Source: a virus
IMG/VR virus record: IMGVR_UViG_3300030329_004623
Coordinates: 1-27,195 of that record
Strand: one strand, 5' to 3'
Length of the DNA stretch: 27,195 bases
The notes below the pieces were generated by a model. It was given only the letters and a program-made list of their open reading frames with translations, was not told where the DNA came from and made no database searches. The position numbers and the translations under genes are program-made. The stretch's first letter is position 1. Each line of letters starts with the position of its first letter. Positions 1-7,700 of this stretch are shown here, one piece after another.

Positions 1-1
1 T

Positions 2-211
2 GGGAATCATTATTATGAGATGTATGATAAAGATTCTTTCCACACTCTTAAATTTGGCAAAACCAAAAAAGATGGAAGTTTATTTCCAAGAAGAAAAGAT
101 GCAGATGGAAATTATTTCCCAGATGGTGGTTGGGTTAAATATGACCCTAATGCTCCAAAAGTTAAATCTGCTCCAAAAGAAAAAGCAGCAGATGGAGACA
201 TTCCATTTTAA
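2..211 (+). CDS. C-terminal fragment of SSB-like DNA-binding protein (5' end outside window)
   Basis: The reading frame is open from the window edge, so the gene probably starts upstream; an internal ATG at 20 is possible but has no clear ribosome site. About 69 residues are visible. They are hydrophilic, rich in Lys, Gly and Asp, and end in the tip GDIPF. An acidic-to-hydrophobic DIPF tip is the hallmark of bacterial and phage single-stranded-DNA-binding proteins, where it docks partner replication proteins. The OB fold itself would lie outside the window, so the assignment rests on the tip and on the next gene, which looks replication-related. The stop overlaps the next start as TAATG (209-213), implying translational coupling. 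Another small phage DNA-binding protein with a convergent tip is possible. Confidence 0.5.
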   Translation, partial: GNHYYEMYDKDSFHTLKFGKTKKDGSLFPRRKDADGNYFPDGGWVKYDPNAPKVKSAPKEKAADGDIPF

Positions 212-687
212 TGAAAATAAAAGTAGCCATAGAGAAAGACGGAAAGCAGTATTATGCTGACGGAGACAAAGTATTCTCTTGGCTAATGGAACGATATTCA
301 AAATATCAGGGAAGAAAAACTGCTGGTACAGTTATGCCTTACGATGAAAGAGTAAATAACTTTTTCATTCAAATAGCTAGTGAGGGAGCTTGGCTAAATG
401 ATATGCGTAAGGCTTTCCCTGGTATTAATATCCAAAACGAACTAGATAAAGCTAAGGCTTGGCTATTATCTAACAAGGCGCACAAGAAAGATTTAAAGAA
501 GTTTTGTTATAATTGGATTAGCAAAGCTAGACCAGAGACAACCGTTCTTCACGACAAAACTAGAGCAGATGTTCTAAGACAAAGAAAACAGTTTGCTGCG
601 AACAACAATATATATGCTGATGAAGATTGCGCAGAACCCAAAGCCATAAAAGATATTTTAAAAAACTACAAAAACTTAGATGACTGA
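211..687 (+). CDS. Putative replication accessory protein (helicase-loader-like C-terminal segment)
   Basis: A 158-aa, Lys-rich protein with no membrane segment. Residues about 78-106 (DKAKAWLLSNKAHKKDLKKF followed by a CYNWISKA stretch) resemble the short helical segment often found at the C-terminus of phage replication organisers and helicase loaders, with the pattern KAKAWL...N...KKD..RF..NWL.RA. The N-terminal half was not recognised. The start overlaps the stop of the SSB-like gene (TAATG), and the 3' end overlaps the next small ORF by 8 nt, so this is one operon. The role as helicase loader or replisome organiser is inferred from this segment and the neighbour only. Confidence 0.5.
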   Translation: MKIKVAIEKDGKQYYADGDKVFSWLMERYSKYQGRKTAGTVMPYDERVNNFFIQIASEGAWLNDMRKAFPGINIQNELDKAKAWLLSNKAHKKDLKKFCYNWISKARPETTVLHDKTRADVLRQRKQFAANNNIYADEDCAEPKAIKDILKNYKNLDD

Positions 688-832
688 TAATATTAAAAAA
701 AACATACAAATCCTTTATAGCGCACTAGAAGTAGCTAGAGAAGGCTTGAAGATGTTAGAGGATAGAGACCCAATAGCAAAGACAACTCTAATGGAAATCG
801 ATAAAATATGTAATAAAATATGGGAAGAATAG
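680..832 (+). CDS. Small hypothetical protein, 50 aa
   Basis: The ORF begins with ATGACTGA, whose TGA is the stop of the preceding gene, so translation is likely coupled (8 nt overlap). The product is predicted to be mostly helical and acidic with mixed charge (starts MTDNIKKNIQILYSALEVAR, ends CNKIWEE). There is no signal peptide, Cys pair or known motif. The composition looks like real protein and the overlap arrangement matches the rest of the operon, but I do not recognise the family. Confidence 0.55.
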   Translation: MTDNIKKNIQILYSALEVAREGLKMLEDRDPIAKTTLMEIDKICNKIWEE

Positions 833-843
833 CTATATTATGA

Positions 844-912
844 TGGCTACCCACGAAGGTTTTCTTTCCTTTCGCCCTTCTCACAGGTCTACACTTACTC
901 CTGGGGTAGCCA
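844..912 (+). promoter_or_regulatory. Structured RNA element / possible attenuator (three-way junction followed by T-run)
   Basis: A 9-bp closing helix (TGGCTACCC at 844-852 with GGGTAGCCA at 904-912) encloses two possible hairpins: CGAAGG 854-859 with CCTTTCG 868-874 (one bulge), and CAGG 884-887 with CCTG 900-903. A T6 run follows within four bases, and the next ATG is at 922. The arrangement fits an intrinsic terminator with a large structured loop, an attenuator, or a riboswitch-like leader. The acceptor-like stem recalls a tRNA, but no T-loop or D-loop consensus is present. Confidence 0.4.
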
Positions 913-921
913 CTCTTTTTT

Positions 922-1137
922 ATGACTGTAATTAAAAAGCTACCCAAAGATGACTACACTTGTTATATGTGTAAAGAATATTGCTTTATAAAGCACAAAT
1001 ACATTTACCAGACATTTGATTTTTCTCCAGAGCGCCCATCTATAGAGTTTGAGATATGCCCTAAGTGTGCGATTAGGGAGTCTAAGTATAAAAAATTAGA
1101 AGAACTTGATAAGTTTTTAGCAAAAGGAAAAATATGA
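922..1137 (+). CDS. Small zinc-finger protein, 71 aa
   Basis: The protein carries two CxxC pairs (C14/C17 and C46/C49) plus C21, a spacing typical of a treble-clef or zinc-ribbon fold that binds one zinc. The C-terminal third is Lys/Glu-rich and helical. The frame is closed by a TAG at 907-909, so ATG 922 is the first available start. It has no Shine-Dalgarno site and sits directly after a structured element and T-run, so its translation may depend on that structure. The stop overlaps the next ATG (1134). Function is unknown; an RNA- or DNA-binding regulator is an inference from fold type. Confidence 0.6.
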   Translation: MTVIKKLPKDDYTCYMCKEYCFIKHKYIYQTFDFSPERPSIEFEICPKCAIRESKYKKLEELDKFLAKGKI

Positions 1138-1499
1138 TTACAAACGAAATAGAAGAACAATACCCAGAATGTACAGATGAGTTGTTGGAAAATTTCCAAA
1201 AGGCATATAAATTATGGTGTCAAAAGCAATCTGATTATGGAGACGGAAATATCAGGCTGGGGCTAGATATCTCATCCAAGGACTCCTCCTTTCACGCACA
1301 AAATAGCGCTCTAGCCCAGCTTGGTATTATCATAAGAATGAACGACAAAATCCAAAGACTATTTAATATCTATAGAAAAAACATATTTGATAACAAAGGG
1401 ATAGATGTATCTGATGAATCTATTGAAGATACTTGCACAGATATTATGAATTATGCAAATATGCTTATGGTGTTATTAAAAGGAAAGTGGGGGAAATGA
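1134..1499 (+). CDS. DUF1599/Nmad1-like (nucleotide-modification-associated) protein
   Basis: A 121-aa helical protein. It has the pattern seen in the DUF1599 family, named nucleotide modification associated domain 1: a K..DYG.GN motif near residues 32-40, an LG..IR..DK..RL.NI stretch around 62-79, and a final ESIEDTCTDIMNYANMLMVL helix. The family is compared with MazG-like all-alpha nucleotide pyrophosphohydrolases and occurs in phages near base-modification genes. Its next recognisable neighbour is a Mom-like enzyme, which supports a role in modified-base metabolism, but the substrate is unknown. The start overlaps the previous stop (ATGA). Assignment is by eye from motif pattern. Confidence 0.6.
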   Translation: MITNEIEEQYPECTDELLENFQKAYKLWCQKQSDYGDGNIRLGLDISSKDSSFHAQNSALAQLGIIIRMNDKIQRLFNIYRKNIFDNKGIDVSDESIEDTCTDIMNYANMLMVLLKGKWGK

Positions 1500-1513
1500 A
1501 AGTTGTTGAATGA
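1496..1513 (+). other. Five-codon coupling minigene (MKVVE) upstream of the Mom-like gene
   Basis: ATG 1496 overlaps the TGA of the Nmad1-like gene (1497-1499), and the minigene's own TGA (1511-1513) overlaps ATG 1510 of the Mom-like gene. A ribosome finishing the first gene could reinitiate twice and so deliver translation across the 10-nt gap. The double overlap is visible; its use is inferred. Confidence 0.35.
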
Positions 1514-2190
1514 GCATAAAAGATAAATACAAGGTAGAATCAATAGATTCTAAAGAAACTTATGATTGGTTGTTGCATAAGCATTATGCAAAAAGAATAC
1601 CACCCATTACATATTCTTTTGGATTGTTTAAAAACAAAATATTGATTGGTGTATGCACTTATGGAAACGCCTTGCTAAATTGCACAACTGAAGCAATATG
1701 TGGTGTTGAATATAAAAAATTAGTATATGAATTAAATAGATTATGTGTATATAATGACCACAAAAATTGTTTATCATACTTTGTATCTCAGACAATAAAA
1801 TTATTGCCTAAACCAAAAATATTAATCTCTTTTGCAGACATATCACAAAATCATAATGGATATATATATCAAGCAACTAATTGGATATATACAGGTATAA
1901 CAGAACAAACAGGTGGATATGTATATTTATTTGATGGTAAATATGAACACCCACGAGCAACTTTATCAAGATTAGGAACAAGGAATCATAAAGAAATAAT
2001 AAAAAAAAACAAAAATATTAAATATAAAAAATTAGGAAGAAAACATAGATATATATATTTCACAGGAAATAAAACACAAAAGAAAAATATGTTAAAAAAT
2101 CTTAAATATGAGATACAACCATATCCTAAAGGCAAAAACAAGAGGTATGATGCAAGTTATAAACCAACAATACAAACGAAGTTGTTTTAA
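1510..2190 (+). CDS. Mom-like DNA adenine modification enzyme
   Basis: A 226-aa protein with the signature of phage Mom-family enzymes, which have a GNAT-like fold and in phage Mu convert adenine to N6-carbamoylmethyladenine to block host restriction. Visible blocks: WLLHKHYAKRIPPITYSFGL (residues about 20-39), a GVCTYG strand near 47-52, ELNRLC near 74-79, SYFVSQTIKLLPKP near 89-102, and SFADISQNHNGYIYQATNWI near 107-126 followed by YTG. The C-terminus is strongly basic, as expected for DNA contact. Composition differs from the neighbours: positions 1561-2160 have about 26% G+C by hand count, against about 41% in part of the preceding gene, with an A9 run at 2001-2009, suggesting recent acquisition. 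Which base and which modification it makes cannot be read from sequence. Confidence 0.78.
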   Translation: MSIKDKYKVESIDSKETYDWLLHKHYAKRIPPITYSFGLFKNKILIGVCTYGNALLNCTTEAICGVEYKKLVYELNRLCVYNDHKNCLSYFVSQTIKLLPKPKILISFADISQNHNGYIYQATNWIYTGITEQTGGYVYLFDGKYEHPRATLSRLGTRNHKEIIKKNKNIKYKKLGRKHRYIYFTGNKTQKKNMLKNLKYEIQPYPKGKNKRYDASYKPTIQTKLF

Positions 2191-2234
2191 ATAGTAACAT
2201 TAATTATATTCTTAAATAGGGAGAATGGTTTAGA

Positions 2235-2663
2235 ATGAGCTTTAGTGAAGACCTTAAGGCAGGAAAGGTTGTAGAAGAATATATACTAGAAAGGATACAG
2301 GAAAAATACCCCAAAGCAAAAATTATGGAAGGCTACTTTAAAGAATACGATATTATAATTCCAGAAATTAATAAAACCGTGGAAGTTAAATCAGATGTTA
2401 AGTCTTTACATACAGGAAATTATGTTGTAGAGATTGCTTTTGATGGAAAAGAATCAGCCTTATCCACTACAAAGGCAGACTGGTGGGTATTTTATGATAG
2501 CGAGTGCGAGGTTTGGATTAAACCAGAAAGCATTTGGAGAGCAGTTAAAGGTCTTGAGATGAGAGAATTTATAGGCAAGGGAGATGAGAAATCTAAAACA
2601 GCATATCTCTGCCCTAAAGAATATATAAGAATACAAGCAGATTTCATAAGGAGAGTAGAATGA
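2235..2663 (+). CDS. PD-(D/E)XK-fold nuclease, 142 aa
   Basis: The sequence shows the core of a PD-(D/E)XK nuclease: an N-terminal helix with E15/E16, then D39 in YDIIIP, and E50-V-K52 in the next strand (VEVKSD). The catalytic Asp, Glu and Lys are all present with normal spacing. The C-terminal half has aromatic-rich strands (WWVFYD, then VWIKPESIW) that probably hold DNA. Small phage enzymes of this fold serve as Holliday-junction resolvases, recombination nucleases or restriction-like nucleases; I cannot choose between them. A short non-coding gap (2191-2234) separates it from the Mom-like gene. The stop overlaps the next start (ATGA). Confidence 0.65.
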   Translation: MSFSEDLKAGKVVEEYILERIQEKYPKAKIMEGYFKEYDIIIPEINKTVEVKSDVKSLHTGNYVVEIAFDGKESALSTTKADWWVFYDSECEVWIKPESIWRAVKGLEMREFIGKGDEKSKTAYLCPKEYIRIQADFIRRVE

Positions 2664-2833
2664 AATGTTGGCATTGTAATGAAGAGGTTATATGGGGAGG
2701 CGACCATGATTATGAAGATTATGGCATGGAAGGTGAAGGAATTGTTAGTAACTTAAGCTGTAGCAGATGCTCGGCTTTTTATAAATGTTATTATCCGATA
2801 GGAGAAGAAGATGAGTCATCCAAGCAAAATTAA
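2660..2833 (+). CDS. Small CxxC...CxxC zinc-finger protein, 57 aa
   Basis: The ATG overlaps the stop of the upstream nuclease, and the 3' end overlaps the next gene by 23 nt. The protein begins MKCWHCNEEVIWGGDHDYED and has Cys pairs C3/C6 and C34/C37 bracketing an acidic loop, so it should bind zinc as a compact ribbon. I recall similar small proteins in other tailed-phage genomes without a known function. By size and Cys layout it is loosely comparable to the Mu Com regulator that activates mom translation, but it lies downstream of the Mom-like gene here, so that link is only a hypothesis. Confidence 0.65.
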   Translation: MKCWHCNEEVIWGGDHDYEDYGMEGEGIVSNLSCSRCSAFYKCYYPIGEEDESSKQN

Positions 2834-3191
2834 AGGTAATAAGTTTGAAAGAGATGTAGTAAAGAAAGCAGAATTATTTGAGATAGATGGAAAGCGTGCC
2901 TGGGCTTCAGATGGAAGGTCTCTTGGACTTGATGCTGAAGTTGACGTTGTTATAGGCAGTAAAAAATATAAAGATGAGATGCACGTTCAATGCAAAATCA
3001 GAAAGCGCTTACCAGAATATATATTTCCTAAAAATGATGCTATAGATAGCCACGTTATTAGAGAAGATAGGGGCGAGACCTATATAGTGCTTAGGTATGA
3101 GGATTATCTTGCAGAAATGAGGCGCTATCGCACCTTAAAACAGAAATTAGAGCTATATGAAGGCTCTACCAAGTCTCAACAAAAGTCATAG
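2811..3191 (+). CDS. Putative Holliday-junction-resolvase-like PD-(D/E)XK nuclease with a QxK variant
   Basis: 126 aa with the order found in small phage and archaeal Hjc-like resolvases: an N-terminal KGNKFERDVVKKA helix carrying E13, a WASDGRSLGL segment, D45 in AEVDVVI, and Q60-C-K62 in the HVQCKIRK strand. The usual catalytic Glu of ExK is Gln here; QxK variants are known in Mrr-like members of the superfamily, so activity is still possible. The tail is Arg/Lys-rich. A ribosome site (GGAG) lies about 7 nt before the ATG. The last 26 nt overlap the 3' end of the leftward late operon. It could resolve branched DNA before packaging, which is an inference from the fold. Confidence 0.65.
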   Translation: MSHPSKIKGNKFERDVVKKAELFEIDGKRAWASDGRSLGLDAEVDVVIGSKKYKDEMHVQCKIRKRLPEYIFPKNDAIDSHVIREDRGETYIVLRYEDYLAEMRRYRTLKQKLELYEGSTKSQQKS

Positions 3192-4263
3192 ATACATCGT
3201 ATGTCTGATGTGCGACTTGTTTTGCTGTAAATGAAGACTTATCTAGTCTGCAAATAGCAAAATCATCTTTTGTTTTATCTGGCTGGAATATGAAAGGAAT
3301 AGTCCCACCTAAAGTAAGTGTATAGAAATGAGATAATATACTTTCTTTCTTTGCTACTGAAAATAAATTTCCAAATTCGTCATCGTCAGATGGGGAGACA
3401 TAATTAGAAAATAAAAATCTATCATTAAAGTTTTGAGGAAAAACTGAATCATGTGCTATGTAAGAGAATGAAAGTTCAAAGCTTCGCCTTCCATTAGAAC
3501 CTATCGATGTTGATTCTTCGCTATTTGTAAAAGGTCTATATTTGCCAATCCAATTAGGTGGGCTACTGTATGACACATTCACAACATCACTGCCACCTAT
3601 AGTTCTTTTCTTGCTAATTCCATCGTAGTCATAATTTACATTAAGATTTAAATCTGGGCTATTAGGCATATCCATATATCTACCAACAGAAATAGCGCCA
3701 ACTTCAGGAAGTACAGGAAAGTCTGCGCTGCTATCTGAATTCAATATAACTACATAGCCACGATTATTTTCAAGTCCATTAGCTGAGGCTATTTTTGGGT
3801 CAACTAATTTTATTCTATATCCATTCCAATCATATAAATGAGAGTTTGGGGAATATTGACTTTCTGAAAAATCTTCATTTGAATAATGCGTATCTGCGTC
3901 TATTACATTTATATATGTGTCATTTGTTGATACATCTGAAAAATTATGTCCCAACACAGCGTAGTAGTTTGCAGAAGATAAAAGTTTCTGTATACCTGGC
4001 AGTTCAACATTCATTGCTATTTCGATACCCCATCTTGTCCAATAGTAATCTTGGGTATCTCCAAGAGCGCCATCAGAGTATGTTGTTTTTGCAGGATTCA
4101 TATTCCAAACTTCTTTAAAGTCTCCTGACATTTGATACCCTTGATGAGAGCCTGCCCACTGATAATATGATATTGGAACATTTGTTGCCTTGCAAAATTG
4201 CACATAATCTATAAAAATTCTCGGAGTCCCAACCGAACCATAAACGCTAGAATCTAAAGCCAT
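3166..4263 (-). CDS. Tail/virion structural protein, last gene of late operon
   Basis: 365 aa, rich in Ser, Asn, Asp and Tyr with alternating beta-strand character, no membrane segment. The final 40 or so residues (an FIFQPDKTKDDFAICRLDKS stretch followed by a beta strand ending VETW) resemble the closing strands of distal-tail and tail-tip accessory proteins, which is suggestive only. It follows the giant tail-tip gene and a 162-aa protein, a position typical of baseplate or tip accessory proteins. The start has a good GAGGAG site and overlaps the previous stop as TAATG. No catalytic motif was seen. It overlaps the plus-strand nuclease gene tail-to-tail by 26 nt. Confidence 0.55.
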   Translation of the reverse strand: MALDSSVYGSVGTPRIFIDYVQFCKATNVPISYYQWAGSHQGYQMSGDFKEVWNMNPAKTTYSDGALGDTQDYYWTRWGIEIAMNVELPGIQKLLSSANYYAVLGHNFSDVSTNDTYINVIDADTHYSNEDFSESQYSPNSHLYDWNGYRIKLVDPKIASANGLENNRGYVVILNSDSSADFPVLPEVGAISVGRYMDMPNSPDLNLNVNYDYDGISKKRTIGGSDVVNVSYSSPPNWIGKYRPFTNSEESTSIGSNGRRSFELSFSYIAHDSVFPQNFNDRFLFSNYVSPSDDDEFGNLFSVAKKESILSHFYTLTLGGTIPFIFQPDKTKDDFAICRLDKSSFTAKQVAHQTYDVSMTFVETW

Positions 4264-4751
4264 TATTCACTCCTCTTTGCTATTAAATTTTCTAAAATTT
4301 TACTATTTGGCAAGCTTGTATTGCCTGCTCTTTTTTTTCTATTAAGATAAAATCTTTTATCTTTGTTAACATAAGACAATAAAGAGTCTCCTTCAATAAA
4401 ATATTTAAAAGATTTGTTGTAATCTTCATATTTTGTCTCAGCTTCGCTCCACTTTCCAAAAATCCTATTTACCTCATCAGAGTGTTTTATAACAGGAACA
4501 GCAATAGAGCTGTCTTTAAAACGCATATATACTCTTGTAATATTTAAATTCCCTTCATATCTAATAAGCAAATTGCTTGCCACATTCTCTTTTATATTAG
4601 ATATTAATATTCTATTTTTTCCCATTGACACATGACCCTCTGGGATTAAATCTCCAGTAAATGCGCCATTAAATCTTATATCAATAAGCCTTGCTCCAGC
4701 ATAGCCAGACATAAATATTTCATTGTAATATTGGTCTATTCTAGCCTTCAT
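4263..4751 (-). CDS. Tail-associated protein of unknown function, 162 aa
   Basis: Not recognised. The first half is predicted beta-rich (ARLIDIRFNGAFTGDLIPEG, then ILISNIKENV and LLIRYEGNL), and the second half is charged and helical with a Lys/Arg-rich end. There is no Cys, signal peptide or membrane segment. Its ATG lies 11 nt inside the end of the tail-tip gene and its stop overlaps the next start as TAATG, so it is co-translated with the tail tip. A small tip subunit or assembly partner of the giant upstream protein is a reasonable inference. Confidence 0.5.
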   Translation of the reverse strand: MKARIDQYYNEIFMSGYAGARLIDIRFNGAFTGDLIPEGHVSMGKNRILISNIKENVASNLLIRYEGNLNITRVYMRFKDSSIAVPVIKHSDEVNRIFGKWSEAETKYEDYNKSFKYFIEGDSLLSYVNKDKRFYLNRKKRAGNTSLPNSKILENLIAKRSE

Positions 4752-7700
4752 TGTTCTCCCAATAATTTTCAGGTGCGTAAATATCTATTTTGAAAAACAT
4801 AGCTAACTCAGATGGAATTTTATCATTTACTTCATAGTTATATTCTACTCCTCCTAAGCTAAAGCTTTCGTTACCTATCCAATTAAAATCATCTGGATGG
4901 GAAATTGTGTCTGCTTCTAGCCTAAAAAATACTAGACCTCCACTGGGTTGTATTCTACAATTTCTAATAGTCATACCATCTAAGGCTAAAAATGCTTGAC
5001 ATACATCCCATCGCTGACCATTTTGATAAGTTTGAACAAATATCAAATCCTCGTCACTACCTATAAAACTTGTCCTGATTATTAAGTCTGTTTTTTCTTC
5101 GTGGTCACCATTAGTAGGGTGATACCCTAACGAATAACTGGCAGTATTATGAATCTTTGTATAAAGCGATTGCCAAGTAGCATCTGGGGCAAAAACATGG
5201 TCATCGCTTGTTGCAGTATAATCTGTGTCAAACTTAAAATTTATAGCGTTTATGCCATAATGGTCATATTTTCCAAGCGTTACAGAATTAAGAGATGCCT
5301 GCCCAACCTGTAAATCTGTACCATGAGAAGTTGAGGCTAGCTCAAAATAACCTTCAAAAGGGTCACTTTCACTTCCCCCACTATCAGAATCTATTAATTC
5401 TTGTAATTGATTTAGTTGAGAGGTTGGAAACAATCCTATATTTTCTATATTACTTGCACCACACAGATTGACATAATCTTGAATTGTTATTTCGTAATCA
5501 GTTTGATGGAAGTCTTTATACCAACTCACAAAAGCCTCCAAACCTAAGCCATTAAGATAAGAACCCAATGTGTATTCCTGTATTTTATCAAAGTCGTCTT
5601 GTGTTAAAAGAGCGCCATTTATAAACCCTTCTTGATATTCATTTGTCGTGCAGTAGTTAATACCATTTTCAAATTGACCTAACAAAAAGGCTATTAAATC
5701 ATGAGGCAACCCAGAAGTAGCCCCTGTGTCAATAAAGCCATTGCCATTAAGGTCGCCATTTAAAACTTGAGTGTCTGTAGGAGTGGCAACTCCATCAAAT
5801 ATTTTTAAATGATAAATAATATCTCTTATGTTTACTTCGCCATTCATAGTTAAGTCGCCTGGAACTTGGAAAAACTCTCCATTTATGTTATTATATTCAG
5901 CAAGAAGAATATTATAGTCTTCCCAATCTGTTGACCCATCATTGTCAAAGTCAGGAAGATTAACATAGTGAGGGTTTCCTTCTTGTATTGTAAATCCTTG
6001 AATTTCCTGTAAGTGAAGCTGAAGATACAACAAATCAATAGAAGTAATGACTCCATCACCATCTATGTCGCCTGGCACTTCAGAGGAAAAATCCATTTGC
6101 TGTGCTACTGTTGGATAAGCGTGTAGTCCTGCAATGTAATCTGCCCAATCAATAGAGCCATCTAGGTTTGCATCAGCATTTTCCATCCATGCAACATTAG
6201 GGGGGTCGACAGTTCCTGCATACATATTAGTAACATATTGCCAAATAGCTTGGAAGTCATGTGTTGTAATATAGCCATCTCCATTAACATCCCAAGGTCT
6301 GTCTGGGGCATCTTCCATATCCTCATCATGTAGACCTGTGTTTTGGTATTCGTCAATCAAGTCACTTAATAAACTTAAATCCTGTTCATCTATTACCCCA
6401 TCTTGGTTTATGTCTGCATTCGCTAATCCTTGTTCTGATATCTCAATATCCATTCCTGCAAGATAGTCTGCGAGAAGTTCATAATCTGTTTCGTTAACCC
6501 ATCCATTCTGATTAATGTCTCCAGGCAAGGTAGGGTTTAAGGTTATTATTTTTAATTCATTAAATTGATAAAGCTCTAAATTTACCTCAGTTAGACTCTT
6601 GGATGCGCTAGTTATCATAAAGTAGGGTAGTGCTTTTTGGTCTGTGTTTCCTATTGAATGGCTCGAAGTTACGGTTTTACCAAAAGGTTTGACACCTCCT
6701 GGGTCTTTTGAAAACCTGACAATATCTCCAACCTCTAGCTCTACACCTTCTTTTAATGGCAGTGTTAGTTTGCAAGTTAAGTGCTGGTTTTTATTTAACT
6801 CATACAAATAGTTCATTAAAATTTTTGCAGTTGTTTCGTCTTGTATGTAGGGAGTATCTATTTCTACTCTATAGTCTAGGTGATTATCTACATCATATAA
6901 GTTTTTAAAACTATCTACTTGTTCTTCAGTGTACTTGGTTGCCACAACTCCATCGTATTCTTTTGTTAAATAGTTATATGCGTATTTAACAGTGACACCA
7001 CCAAAACATAAATTTTCTATTCTTGTTTTTGAAAATTGATATTTTAAAATCATATCAGAGTCAATAAGCTTATTTACATCTCCATTATTATAAGTATTCC
7101 TTATGGCATCAATGACTGGAGACCCATCACTCACCCTATGTCTAAAAAATAGTCGTGATTGCCTACATATATCTTCAATCACATCTTTTGCAGGGGTAGA
7201 CTCGTTTATAGAAAATGCAAATTTATTATTTTGTTCAGAATTTAAAGCATTGTTGTATTTCTGCAAATCTTCAAATCCAACTACATTTCCAATTTCATTC
7301 TCCACAACATCTTTAATTATTTCTGCTGGGTTTTCTGCGAGATTTTGATAGTCTGTATTGACGCAATTCCAATACGCCATCGTATACCCTCGTCTTTGAT
7401 ATGTATTTGCCCCATAATAATTAGAAACAGTGCCCCAAGGACATCCATTGCTATCATTAAAAGCACTAAATTCGACATTTTGGTCTTCTGGAGATTCTGT
7501 TATGGAACTTATGCGCTTATTGCCACTTTCTCGAAAATAATTTTTTCTTGCCCATACAATTCTCAATCCAAAAAAAGCACCCTTTAAACTTCCTGATATT
7601 TGAGGAACATCTCCAAAAAGATACCCAGAAAATCTAATATCCCAGCCTTTGCTGTGCAAAACACTAGAGTCTACCTCCCCAATATCTACTAATGTTCCAC

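Noticed and set aside
844-912. A tRNA gene (7-9 bp acceptor-like stem with inner arms)
   Set aside because: No TTCGA-like T-loop, no D-loop GG pair, no 7-nt anticodon loop with the right spacing, and the 3' end continues into a T-run.
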